This document shows, in pieces, positions 23,283 through 33,963 of a stretch of 64,000 nucleotides of DNA. Under the pieces are notes generated by a model that was not told where the DNA came from, made no database searches, and was given only the letters and a program-made list of their open reading frames with translations. The stretch covers positions 186,001 to 250,000 of the forward strand of contig JAPWGK010000031.1 in the NCBI GenBank assembly GCA_029641185.1, written 5' to 3'. The translations under genes and the position numbers were made by a program. The stretch is from Pseudofabraea citricarpa (lineage: Eukaryota; Ascomycota; Leotiomycetes; Helotiales; Dermateaceae). Numbering within the stretch: position 1 is the stretch's first letter; each line of letters starts with the position of its first letter.

Positions 23283-26207
23283 ATGGCTGCCACGACCTTT
23301 GACAACGCGGATGGCGCCTTTCAAATCAGCTCATGGGCTGGCAACTGGACTAATGTCACTCAGTATGTGCCATCTGCAAGAGATCTGCTTTGGCCAGCTA
23401 GGATATTTTCGGAAGCAGTCGACAGCGTCTTTGGTTTGAGAATGGGACAACGCATTATACCAGAGGCGACCGGGACGAATATGGGTATTGTCGATGCTGC
23501 GACAACAGCTGCTGCTGGGGTGAGGGAAGCTGTGCAAAACCTACCGCCAGGCACTGAAGTGCTACTGGAAATCGACGACCAGACTTCTGGCCTTGCTTCC
23601 CGGTTCTCGATGGAAGGTGCTCGCAGTTTAGGATCGGTATTCTCATATGCCACCAGCAAGTGGGCACTGTGTTGTATTATTATGGCTGTCATCCTCAACC
23701 GTACCCATATCTATGCCTCCACCCGACGGAACCTCTCCCTGCCTTGGAAGGTTCGATTTGTCCTCCGCATAATTCCGATTACACTCCTCCTCCTTCAAGC
23801 CCGCTGGCTGCTTCAATCGATACAATGCCAGACTTCACCGGATTTTGGGATGCTGCGGTGGGGAAACGCTACAAAGTCTTCCGAACTACTATTCACACAA
23901 GACGGTGGGCTTCTTCATACTCTCAGTTCTACGCTCCTGTTCGGTGCATCTGATGCAGAATCATGCGTCGCTGTGCGAATGGTTCCTCCCCCCGAGGAAG
24001 ACGAAGAAGAGGATGGCAAGGAACTGAAAAAGCCTGCAGATTTGACAGGGTCTCTCTCGACTTTATGGCCACTGTTTAAGACGTTCAGTTTTAGTCAGTT
24101 CGTTGAGACGCTTTCCTGTGCTGTCCAAGGCCGCCAAATGGCTGCGGAAACTGGAATGACTCTTTTTGAGCATTCTTTGGCCTTTGCAGAAGCCGAAAAT
24201 GCTATTGGGGCGCAAATAGGTTGGGGCTCTTTTGGAGGCACGAAGACATTTGCCACCACATCTGATCCAGACTCAGAACCAACCAAGATTGCCATCACGC
24301 GTTCTATGATCATGAAGAGGGTCAATACTGCTCCTGAGGTTCTCCTTGTGGGATTTCTCTCTTGCATGAACCATGTAACAAGCCAAATACTTGGAATATT
24401 CAATCTACAAGGCCGCCTGCGACTCATCAATACCGGATTTTGGGGCCTAGCATTCATGACATTTATCTCTTGGAGCATCGCCACATTCTCCATTGATGAC
24501 ATACCTAACCAGAGCCTCTTGAGATTTCCCACTGTTTGTATTATAGGATTTATACCCCACGTGCTGGTTCTCTGTGGGATTTTAGCATGTTCATTAATAT
24601 ATGCTGCAGCGTTGGCATTGTCAGCTATGGCACCGCCAAACAATACCGAGGAAGCTATAGAGGGCATTAATAACGAGAACGTCCGCCGACCTTTTTTCCA
24701 AAGGTTAATGGCAGCTCATCACAACATGCAAGCCAATGTTCCCCTGTCTGGAATACGTATCACTATGCACATGGATTTTTACACCGCCCTTCTGAAGACC
24801 GGTTTCAGTGTAATGACAATGGCAAGCGAAGCAGTATACCTGAATGAGAATCGTGGCATCAATATCAAAGACAGGACCTGGCTGGAAGAGGAACGATTGC
24901 AAGAGATTGAAGAAGCCGGTGTTCACTGGTTGGGCCCCAGCTTCAGAGCTCAGGATGCCGACCTTCATTTTCGTGATGGTATTGCCAACAGTGTTGGCCT
25001 TGTTGCCGCAAAAGATCAGCCGATGGATCTCCTACGGAAATCATCAAGCGGATATGCACGAGAAATGACAGCGCAAAAGGCTACCAAGGCAAAGCCTCAT
25101 GAGCGAGGCCTTAGGGATGGCGTGGGTGCCACGGAACGAAGTGGACGTTGGATTATGGCTCTAGAGTTCTTTCTAGGCATCAACCGACTTCTCATGAGCT
25201 GGTGGGCATCTGTACTTTTAAAGTGTTTGGCCAAAATTGGGTTGCAGACGCGGCCGCGTCTCTTATTGTGGCTCGTTAGCAGACCGAAGACAACCACGTC
25301 CAAGGAGTCGAGACGAAGCAGCACCGATCCTGATTCGTTGCCATTTTGGCTTTTGAGCATCGATGGGGAATTGACGCTACCGAAGGATGAGAATGTTGAC
25401 GTTGAAGCAGTGATGAGAAAACGATTAATGAAAGAAAAAAGTCACTCAACTGAAACTCTGGAGAAAAAATTAGATACTGATACATATGGTTGGTTTCTCG
25501 CTGGAGGATGGTGGGGTAAAGACGATGGTAGTGGTGATTTTTCACCCGATAGGAGCACGTTAGATGATGATCTTACCAGTGTCGTCTCCTTTTCAACCGA
25601 AAGCGAGGTCGATTGGGAATCCGATGATGACGATGGACGAAGAACACCAACACAGAGATCTCCTCAGTTTTCTCGAGAATCAACGCCTTTTAATGACACT
25701 CCGCTGAGCTCATCGGATTTAGCACAGCTTCTTCACCCGAAGACACCAGAGCAACGGGCTGAGGCACAAGCATTAGCAGCACATCTTACAAGCGACACGA
25801 TCATGACACGAGCACGTTTCCGTGATATCCAGCTACGTGAAAAGGCTAAAATCTTGACATCTACTCGACATCGACCGTCGAACTTTGTTGCTTCATCTCC
25901 TTCCGGAAAGCTCACTGCAGAAGAGGAGAGCCAGATTCTGGAGCACCTTATTACTACACGCCGTTCGCTTCACAATGCCGCATCTCCATCCCAGCCAACT
26001 AGCTGGGCAAAAGGAGCATCAGGCATGGGAGAGGGAGGACCACAATGTGTAGTGTGCCAGAGCACTCCACGTAGCATCATCGTCTGGCCTTGCCGATGCC
26101 TGAGTCTCTGCGATGACTGCCGTGTCACACTAGCGATGAACAACTTCGACAAATGTGTCTGCTGTCGAAGAGACGTTGCAAGTTTCAGCCGGATCTTTGT
26201 ACCATAG
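23283..26207 (+). CDS. multispanning membrane RING-finger ubiquitin ligase, Asi1/Asi3-like
   Basis: Intronless, 974 residues. Membrane segments are visible near 125-142 (WALCCIIMAVIL), 156-178 (VLRIIPITLLLLQARWLL), 382-403 (GFWGLAFMTFISWSIATF) and 412-450 (a long stretch holding two helices). The C terminus (922-974) is a RING: CVVC, PCRC, CDDC and CVCC pairs, ending SRIFVP. In yeast, Asi1 and Asi3 share this layout (several TMs and a last-position RING) and form an inner-nuclear-membrane E3 ligase that destroys Stp1/2 precursors and mislocalised membrane proteins. The long Ser/acidic segment between TMs and RING (about 680-850) looks disordered. I infer membrane E3 activity with good confidence. 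Equivalence to Asi1 or Asi3 specifically is uncertain. Confidence 0.82.
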   Translation: MAATTFDNADGAFQISSWAGNWTNVTQYVPSARDLLWPARIFSEAVDSVFGLRMGQRIIPEATGTNMGIVDAATTAAAGVREAVQNLPPGTEVLLEIDDQTSGLASRFSMEGARSLGSVFSYATSKWALCCIIMAVILNRTHIYASTRRNLSLPWKVRFVLRIIPITLLLLQARWLLQSIQCQTSPDFGMLRWGNATKSSELLFTQDGGLLHTLSSTLLFGASDAESCVAVRMVPPPEEDEEEDGKELKKPADLTGSLSTLWPLFKTFSFSQFVETLSCAVQGRQMAAETGMTLFEHSLAFAEAENAIGAQIGWGSFGGTKTFATTSDPDSEPTKIAITRSMIMKRVNTAPEVLLVGFLSCMNHVTSQILGIFNLQGRLRLINTGFWGLAFMTFISWSIATFSIDDIPNQSLLRFPTVCIIGFIPHVLVLCGILACSLIYAAALALSAMAPPNNTEEAIEGINNENVRRPFFQRLMAAHHNMQANVPLSGIRITMHMDFYTALLKTGFSVMTMASEAVYLNENRGINIKDRTWLEEERLQEIEEAGVHWLGPSFRAQDADLHFRDGIANSVGLVAAKDQPMDLLRKSSSGYAREMTAQKATKAKPHERGLRDGVGATERSGRWIMALEFFLGINRLLMSWWASVLLKCLAKIGLQTRPRLLLWLVSRPKTTTSKESRRSSTDPDSLPFWLLSIDGELTLPKDENVDVEAVMRKRLMKEKSHSTETLEKKLDTDTYGWFLAGGWWGKDDGSGDFSPDRSTLDDDLTSVVSFSTESEVDWESDDDDGRRTPTQRSPQFSRESTPFNDTPLSSSDLAQLLHPKTPEQRAEAQALAAHLTSDTIMTRARFRDIQLREKAKILTSTRHRPSNFVASSPSGKLTAEEESQILEHLITTRRSLHNAASPSQPTSWAKGASGMGEGGPQCVVCQSTPRSIIVWPCRCLSLCDDCRVTLAMNNFDKCVCCRRDVASFSRIFVP

Positions 26208-26965
26208 ATGGGAGGCATTAATTCTCATGTCAACAAAGACTGCATCGGACGTTCAGGAAGAAAAGCGAGGAAGAATCCATTAGGCTGGGTGGTATAATGC
26301 GAGGGCGTTTGGAGGGATGCATAACCGGAGGTCCCATATTTTTTTTTATTTGATTTCGTTCCAACTGCGTTATTATTTCCCACTTTTTCCGCACCTTCTT
26401 TTTCTTTCCGCCTACTTGTTTTCTAGGTTGTATCGCTGGCAAGCTAGGACTCCGAAATGAGAACATGGCATGGTGTGGCATGTGTGCTAATGCACTTAGG
26501 AGAGAATTCAAATGGAATGGCTCTCTTCTAAAGGTAGTAGAAGCTGAACGACATAAATCTGAACCTGATCCTTCTGTGCCTCCATCTTATTTACGTGCTA
26601 CTTCGTGTTTTGGGATCTCTCAATCTTACTCGTATTTCCCTCTAGTATATCATTCACAGGCTACGTACTTGTGGCTCCAAGATCTAGGTCAAACTTAAGA
26701 TTCAATTGCACACGAAACCAATAATTGGGGGATTCTCTTTCCATTCGGCCGTAGCATTTACAAAATCTGTGGAGGTGCGTAATCTCTTCCTTCCTTAAAT
26801 CACCTCGCCCATTCCCTTGCTGAAAGCAGCGCACGCCGCCCATTAACGCCTTCCTATGCGTGAGTTCTTTCTTTTTTACACACTAATGAGGAAAAAAGAA
26901 GTAAGGAAAAGAGAACAAGAACTTGAATGTCCAAACTGCTAGAAACACTTCCCTCCATCCTTCCT
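26208..26965. other. convergent 3' region between RING gene and syf1
   Basis: No gene seen. It includes a T-rich tract (26338-26350) and other A/T runs that suit polyadenylation of both convergent genes. Confidence 0.5.
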
Positions 26966-29560
26966 TTAATCATCATCCTCCATTCCATCTACATCGATGG
27001 CGTCAGGATTTGCTGCAGCTTCTACCACTGCCTCGCTGATATTCCCTCCTTGGGGTCCTGTGCTAGCAGCAACGAATCCGACAGGAGCTCGGGCTTCGCG
27101 CTCCAATGCTGCCATCGCATCCGCACCATCGTCTTCTTCGGTTTCATCACCAGGCTGTTGCTGACTTCGAGCCAGAGCTTGAGAGGCGATGAAATTGACG
27201 TCGGTGTTGTACTGTGCTTGTACACTTCGCTTGATCCGAAGCATTTCCTTGAAGGTATCCTCGTTTCCATGCTGGACCTCGAATGATTCCCATTTGGTCC
27301 AGAAGCTGGGACTTGTGCGGGGATCGCAGAATTGAGATGCATGTCCATAAATAGCTCTTGCACGATCAATCTCACCCAGCCTTTTCTCCATATCAGCAAA
27401 CTTCAAACACATGTCTCTAGCCTCCTTGTCAGGCAATGCTGCAATCGCTCGCTCGTAAATTGGTCGTGTAGATGGTAGACCAAAATTCGAGGCCGATTTT
27501 GTGATATAGAAGTTGAACATATCAGCACGATCTTCGTCAGATACAGCACGAGTAGCTCTCTCGTAAATTCGCATAGCGTGTCTTGCAAGCCCTCTCTCCT
27601 CTTCGAGATTGCCATACATCAGATACAGCACCTTGGCAAACCTGGGTGGGCAATCTTCCACCGACTGCTCAAACAAGTCTCTTAGTCGTTCTATACCAAT
27701 CTTGCGATCAACTGCCTTGGTGAGATAAAGGTTCCAAAGCTCAAAGGCAACCGGATAGCTGAACAAGTCCAGACCTCTCTCATAAATCTTGAAAGACTCT
27801 TCGAAGTATTTGTTTTCCTCGAGGAGATTGGCGTAGTTAACCACAGTCTGAGGAGTAGCAATGCGAAGCTCGAAGATTCTCTCGTAAACCTTCTTGGTCT
27901 CCTCAAGTGTGCTCACACTTTCTACCAGATCTACATAGAAACTCCATAGCTTCCAGCTCTTGTGCACACGTTGCTGAGGGGAAAGCGTTTCGTCAAAGTA
28001 ATCGACAGTAGAGCGTTTAGGAGCTTGGACAGCTTTGGCCATGATCTTTACGGCCTCGTCGAAGTTTTCATTTCTCAATTCCATCTCAGCCCATTCGATC
28101 CACATATCGGCTAATTCTGCGACTGACTTGAATGGAACCTTTACGGCCTTTTCCATAATGACTCTCGCATTTCGTATGTCTCCGCCAGCCTCGTAAAATT
28201 TGGCATAATCCGCCCATAGTGTATGGAAAAGTCCAGTGGCCTTCTTTGGTTGAATGGCGGCAATTGCATCTGTATAAGCCTGGACAACTTCCCGCTTGTT
28301 ATCTCCCCACAAAGCAACCCTCTTCTTCCATTCAGGGACATTGTTTGGGTTTTGTCTCAAAAGAACGTCGTTGATTAAAAATGGGCGTCGGTCCATCAGT
28401 TGTTCGAATCGCATCATACGAATATCCAAGTCGAAGTCTGAATTCTCGTCGATGATACCTTTGTCGGAGCGAACCGCAGCTGCATCCATGAGTGCACCTA
28501 TTATGGACTCCTCGAATTCCGCATATGAATCGAAAACTAGGGTAAAGTCCCGTACCGTCATGACTGTTGTGACACCTTCCTCAAACACATCCCGCGCCCT
28601 TTCAAAACTGCCTCGTGTAATCCAGTATGTTGCCAAACCAGACCATAACTTTCCCCTCTGATCAGCGAATCGATCGATGCCGCTTCGAATGATTCTTTCC
28701 ACATCGATCCCCACTTCATCACCTGTTTCAACTTCTTTAGCGTGTGTAACCAACAGGTCTACCATTTCACTCCAGAGCTGGTAGTGCCCTAATCCTTGTT
28801 TGCTTCGAAATTTGGGGTTGTTGAGTATGTCCATATACTTCTTCACAGCCTCGGTATATAACCCCTCCTTGACGAGTAACTCGATATAATCTTCGGCGTC
28901 CTCTGGATGGATCTGCATATATCGCCTCCAGATCTTGACTGCCGTTTGTCCCGAGGCCGAGTTTGCGAAAGGTCTGTAAAGTGCCCATATTCGGTTATGC
29001 TGGGTGATGGGTAAAGCGCGCAGTGCCCTATCGAATGTTCGTCGAGTGAGAGTTACGAGTGGTTGCAGTAATAGGAAAGAAAGATACATCTCCCAGATCC
29101 TGGGCATTTTGTTGAGGAGAATCAGAGCTCGCTCGAACAGAGCATTGACTTTCGCATATTCTGTCGCAAAGATAGCAGGACTTAGCTTTCCCAGGTGCTT
29201 CATTCGCAGCTTGAGATACTATGGATTGTTAGCATACCCTTAGAGAAAAAGAGAACTGGTGCGATATACCATCTTCCAAAGCTTGTACGACCGCGGCAAC
29301 TGTAGGCAAGCTCGCTCCAACACAAACGCTTGCTCATGAAGACTGCCATGCTTAAATTTGAACTCGATATATGCCAACCAAGGTTTCGTGCTTCCGGGCT
29401 CGCGCAGGATATCTTGCTCGTAGATGGTATCCTCTTCGGACTAACATTTGGTAAGCATGCTGTTTGTTTATAAGCTCGCCATGTTTTGAAAACTTACGAT
29501 GAGGTACAAATCAGGTTTGCCCCGAGCCAGCTTGGACTTGGAGACGCTGGGAGCAGCCAT
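26966..29560 (-). CDS. syf1: pre-mRNA splicing factor Syf1 (XAB2 family)
   Basis: Three exons on the minus strand: 29560-29498, 29440-29270 and 29218-26966, giving 828 residues (yeast 859, human XAB2 855). Introns are 57 and 51 nt, both phase 0, with GTAAGT..TTAG and GTATAT..ATAG. The protein is almost entirely HAT/TPR-type helical repeats; recognisable repeat cores include PWLAYIEFKFKHG, RIWEMYLSFLLLQ, RIWALYRPFANSA, KLWSGLATYWITRG, LWADYAKFYEAGG and FWTKWESFEVQHG. Syf1 is a scaffold of the NineTeen complex and intron-binding complex in the activated spliceosome. The acidic C terminus (IDVDGMEDDD) is typical. It is divergent from vma8. Confidence 0.95.
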
Positions 29561-30136
29561 TGTAGGTAGCAGCTCGCCAGGCATTCTCTGCCTGCCAAAG
29601 AAAGGAGGAATACAAGAAGCGGAATAAGCGGGAGGGAATGAAAGCTCGCCGTCGCGTCCTTCAGAATCGCGGATGAGTTTTAGAGGCCATCGGAATTAAG
29701 TTTAGCGCCTTGTGATGCCTTATTCGCAAGGCTATCAAAACGGTCTTGACCGTGGGCGGGCTGCACACATTGGCCTCTTGGATGCTAAAATAGAATCCCA
29801 TTTCTAGAATAGTTGTCAAATTAGAGTTAACTTGGAAGCGCTAGGTTTTTCAAAAGACCAAAATCCGCCCTTGAGGTGGTGGTATAAATATAAATACAGG
29901 TAGGGATTCGATCACCTTGCGTATGCTACTAGCGTCAAGTGCGTCCTACCCTGTCAGTTCTGGAGCTTCATCAGACTGCTTCCTTATCTGAGCTTGACCT
30001 CAGAAAGACAACCAGCAACACCACACCTCGAGTCACGATTATCCCCTCGAGCCACAGCCAAGTGAATACTGCTTAGTCTTTCCAGTCCATTTACAGGTGC
30101 TTTCTCGCCCAAAAAAACCGTCAATCGAGCATCAAG
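29561..30136. promoter_or_regulatory. divergent promoter region syf1 / vma8
   Basis: A 576-bp spacer between two outward-facing housekeeping genes. No other coding or RNA feature seen. Confidence 0.5.
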
Positions 30137-31315
30137 ATGTCGGGAGCGGGGGTAAGACAAAGAGAGCTTGTCAACCAAGAGCTCGACTAACAGCAATCTA
30201 GGATCGGGAGGCAGTCTTCCCAACTCGGCAGTCACTGGGGTTGATGAAGTCGAAGTTAAAGGGAGCTCAAACTGGCCATGACCTGTTGAAGAGAAAGAGT
30301 GAGGCTCTTACAAAGTATGTTTACATCCTTGATGGTGTTGGCTGAATATACTGACATGCTCCATCCAGACGTTTCAGAGGTAAACCAACACTTACTCGAT
30401 CGAAGGAAACTTTCTCTAACCACAATATCTTTAGAGATCACCCGACGAATAGATGAGGCTAAACGCAAGATGGGCCGGGTCATGCAGATTGCTGCGTTCT
30501 CTCTGGCAGAGGTCACTTATGCCGTAGGGGGAGATATTGGATACCAAGTCCAGGAATCTGCGAAATCGGCTCGGTTCCGTGTACGAACAAAGCAGGAGAA
30601 CGTCTCTGGTGTTTTCCTGCCCGCTTTCGAGAGCTATACCACCGAGGGCAACAACGACTTCGGATTGACTGGTCTAGGAAAGGGTGGGCAACAGGTACAA
30701 AGATGCAGAGAGACATATGCAAGAGCTGTGGAGACTTTGGTCGAACTAGCCAGTTTACAAGTATGTGGAAGAATAGGCATTTTTAAGATGAAGCTAACTG
30801 AGGTTCAAGACTGCTTTTGTCATTCTAGACGAAGTTATTAAGGTCGTAAACAGGAGAGGTAAGTCATGCCGTTTATCTCAGTTTGGAATTATGCTAATTC
30901 ACCATAGTGAACGCCATGTCAGTGTTTTCTGCCTGCTATTATTGACTGCGGTATACTAATGTAGAGCAGTGAGCATGTCATTATTCCACGGACAGAAAAC
31001 ACCATTAAGTGTAGGTTTTACGCAAAATCCAGGATGGTTCCAAGCTGACCATGGCTAGATATCAACTCCGAACTTGATGAGCTCGACAGAGAGGAGTTTT
31101 ACCGTTTGAAGAAGGTAGGCTGAGAAAATGACATATTGCAGGCCAGATGCTAATGTATTCAGGTTGCAAACAAGAAACAGCGAGATACTGCAGCTCAAGA
31201 TGCAGAGATGGCTGCCAAGAAAGCGCTAGCAGAAAAGACTGAGAGTGATAAGGAGAACACAACTGGTGGTGGTGATATCTTAGGTGAACAAGAGGACGAA
31301 GATGTTATTTTCTGA
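30137..31315 (+). CDS. vma8: V-type H+-ATPase subunit D (Vma8)
   Basis: Nine exons: 30137-30151, 30202-30314, 30369-30379, 30435-30760, 30810-30858, 30909-30918, 30970-31010, 31059-31114 and 31163-31315, giving 257 residues (yeast Vma8 256). All eight introns are 48-55 nt, GT..AG, and phases agree. Exon 3 (11 nt) and exon 6 (10 nt) are microexons whose inclusion restores KRFREITRRIDEAKR and VNRRVNAIEHVIIPR, the invariant cores of the family. Subunit D forms the central rotor shaft that couples ATP hydrolysis in V1 to proton pumping at vacuole and Golgi membranes. Other family blocks are PTRQSLGLMKSKLKGAQ (N-terminal helix) and DELDREEFYRLKKVANKKQR (C-terminal helix). Intron 6 ends in two acceptors 3 nt apart (GAG|CAG|TGAGCAT). 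The downstream one gives the conserved NAIEHV; the other would insert one Ser. Confidence 0.95.
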
Positions 31316-31472
31316 TCCACCCATGGATAATCTGTGTTTACGAAATCAATTGCTTAATTTGGAGCGGATCCAGAAGCATGTAGTTTTAGCCTGTGCATAC
31401 CAAAGACCAAGCGTCATCAAAAAGATCTTTTCCATTCCTGAACTCCATGATCCTTGTCATATACAAAGTGGC

Positions 31473-32354
31473 CTACTGTCTCTGGTAGGTGACCTTGATC
31501 ACCTGTCCCTCAGCACCGAGAGTCATACCAGCGGTATTCTCTTTCGCACTGATAGCGCCAGCCTCATTCTCATACTCAACGAAAGCAATTCCACTTCTAC
31601 CAGGTACCAGACGAACTTCTCTGAATCCCTCAAACCTGCCAAAGATAGCCGTCAAAGCGTCAATATCATACTCCTCTGGTAGATTCTGGATGAAGATAAT
31701 TTTGTTCGGTGGTAGGTACTCGTCAGGCACAACAGCAGCAGCGCTTGGGTTTGAAGATTTGAGGCCCGCACCGCGCGAAGCTTTGACGGGTCCAGCAGCA
31801 CCAAGAGCAGGTCCTGCTGCAGCAACGGCAATCTTGAGACGCTTCTGTTCCTCTGCTGCCTCAGCGGCCTTCTTCTTATCTGCAATGTCGGCGGTATCAG
31901 CATTTCTCCCTCCAATATAAAACCAAGTACTAAGAGAATCATACCTTTCTCAGCAAGTCTCCTGCGCTTGTGACTCTCAAATTCATCTTCGTCGCCTGTC
32001 CGCTTGACAGTAGCATCGGATCTCGTCTTTGCAAAAGCAAGCTGCATAGGTTTCTCGAACAGCTCAAAGCCCTGAATTTCTTCGATCGCCTTCTGCGCGC
32101 TTTCAATCGTGTCGAAGACGATAAACGCTTGTCCTTTGGCTTTCAGGTTCGTCTTGGCGACGATGTCAATGATCTCGCCATACTCGGAGAACAGCTCGGT
32201 CAGGGCCTCCTTCAGCTGGTCGACCTTGATGCGCTCCTCGAGATTCCGTACATATACGCTGTAGAGCTCGTTAGCTAGGAGCGGGGAAACTATACGTGTC
32301 GGAGTGCAATGACACGTACGTTGCGCTCGGAGGTGGTGATGCTGCTGTAGACAT
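31473..32354 (-). CDS. U1A/U2B''-type snRNP protein with two RRMs
   Basis: Three exons on the minus strand: 32354-32320, 32258-31945 and 31879-31473, giving 251 residues. Introns are 61 and 65 nt, GTACGT..ACAG and GTATGA..GCAG. RRM1 (about 12-92) has RNP2 VYVRNL and RNP1 KGQAFIVF, with GFELFEKPMQLAFAKTRSD, the signature of the U1A/U2B'' family. RRM2 (about 175-250) has IIFIQNLPEEYD and RSGIAFVEYENE. A basic/Ala-rich linker lies between. These proteins bind U1 stem-loop II or U2 stem-loop IV in spliceosomal snRNPs; fungi usually have one, so it may serve both. It is convergent with vma8, with 157 bp between stop codons. Confidence 0.93.
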
Positions 32355-32812
32355 TTTGAGTAGAGTCTTGTGCAAATCTTTTGTTGTGGTTTGGAAGCTT
32401 GAGGTGAAGCTCAAGCACTACCCAGGTAATTTGACAAGGCTGAAGCCGGCCTCGTTTGAGGATATCAATATCACGTGATTGTGCTGCGAAAGCGGGATGA
32501 CCACTTAAAATAACTGAGGGTGAACATAGTAGCTTGGTATAAACTCAGTAGAAAATCAAATAACCGCCCCACATCTATTTTCAAACTTAACCTTCTCTAT
32601 ATGTGCTCTGTTGAAGATATTAATTGTAAAATTGTTTATAATAATATAAGTTTCTTTCTCATACTATCGTGTAACTTTGCCTTCTTCTCTTACTCACATC
32701 TATATCCACCCGCACAAGACCAGCTACAGATATCATTATCGGATTCGAAGCCGAGGTTTGTGTCTTATAATCAAATTTTAATGTTGGATATTTGAATCTT
32801 TCAGCGCTTTTC
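32355..32812. other. A+T-rich spacer
   Basis: Upstream of the U1A-type gene. It grades from ordinary promoter-like sequence to A+T-rich DNA after about 32,520. No supported gene; a 91-codon ORF at 32520-32795 (+) shows no protein-like features. Confidence 0.45.
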
Positions 32813-33420
32813 TTACTCGATCGAGAACCTCTTGAAAGGTATTTCTTCAGTATTCGGCTCGCTTAAGGTGTAGTAGACGAGATCTGCGGTAGGAGTCTCT
32901 TATTCAAGGAGACGTTCAATTCTGTGCTGGAAGTAATCCAGCGAGATATGGTTGGCGTCCAGTACAAAAGTGTAGTGATTCTCCTCTCGCCCCCAGGAAC
33001 ATGGGGAGAAAGGTGTGCCACGCAGGGGAGAGTAGAAACGCTGAGAAGAGATATTAAAGCAGGTGTCATCGAGCACGCCACGCATCTTCGTAATATTAGG
33101 AATTTTGATGTTTCTCCAAAAGTCCATCACGGAGTCCATGATCAAACTCGGCAATAGAATTCTGGCGGAATGATTGAGTAGCACCCCCTTGACTTGCTCC
33201 ATTAGATTCAGGGAAGCCACCCCGTGAGTCCCAATCGTAGAAGTTAGCTTTGCTGCCACCTTATTTCAACCGCTGAAATAAAGAGACTACCATTGTGATA
33301 TGGCTCGGTGTTTTCTCGTGGAGAGCATCTGAAGTGATGCTTGACTTCCTAAAGGCGATAGAGGCAGGTAGCAGCGTGGATCCCTAACGAGTGTCGAATG
33401 TGGCTTGTGCCGCTGACTGT
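32813..33420 (-). pseudogene. probable decayed protein-coding remnant, family unknown
   Basis: Protein-like stretches occur on the minus strand in more than one frame with stops between them. One frame reads SGTSHIRHSLGIHAATCLYR, a TAG, then FRCSPRENTEPYHNGS and a TAA (about 33420-33265). Another reads FYDWDSRGGFPESNG (about 33245-33200). A third gives GVLDDTCFNISSQRFYSP and NHYTFVLDANHISLDYFQ, then TAA, then ETPTADLVYYTLSEPNTEE to a final TAA at 32813 (about 33080-32813). A CAA-to-TAA or CAG-to-TAG change would explain both in-frame stops and would fit RIP-like C-to-T mutation. The surroundings are A+T-rich. This is inference; a set of unrecognised small exons is the main alternative. Confidence 0.35.
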
Positions 33421-33963
33421 AAGCTTCCTGTTAATTAAAAGAAACAACTTCAAAAAAAAAAAAAAAAAAGGAAGTCAACAATCGAGTAAAAGAGCTGGCC
33501 ATATAAGTGGTGTAAGTCATCACCGATGAGTGGTTAATAATAGCTAATAATATAAAAATTCGCGAAAAGAAATTGCCACTTTTCAGATTTGGAGGTGTGA
33601 ATAACGTGTATAGATAAACTACCTTGTAAAGCCTCTCTTAGGTGGCCAGCTTATACTGTAAGAGGCAAGTGAGGCATAAACCCTCGAGCGAGTATGCAAG
33701 CGTTGGTGGTAGGCTGGTCTCGAATTGGTAGACCAAAAGGCGTTCCTAGAAATTAGTTCACAAATAAAATTAACATCAATAAAACAAGTCCAGGGGCAAT
33801 CCGTAAGTTGTACAAAGGTATCCACATTCTTTTATCCCGCTAACTATGCTTGAAACACAAGGAGGCAATTGCTAATAATTATGAGCCACATTCGTCATCT
33901 CCTTCCTGTACCATACCCAAAGGAGAACATTTGTACAAGGCGATAAGAACAGTATTGGTACAT
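33421..33963. other. A+T-rich spacer with an A18 tract
   Basis: No gene seen. An uninterrupted run of 18 A lies at 33452-33469. Short minus-strand ORFs (for example 33619-33825) are unconvincing. Confidence 0.5.
33452..33469. repeat. A18 homopolymer
   Basis: Eighteen consecutive A on the plus strand. It could be a simple slippage tract or the tail of an old retroposed sequence; no element body was recognised upstream. Confidence 0.9.
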
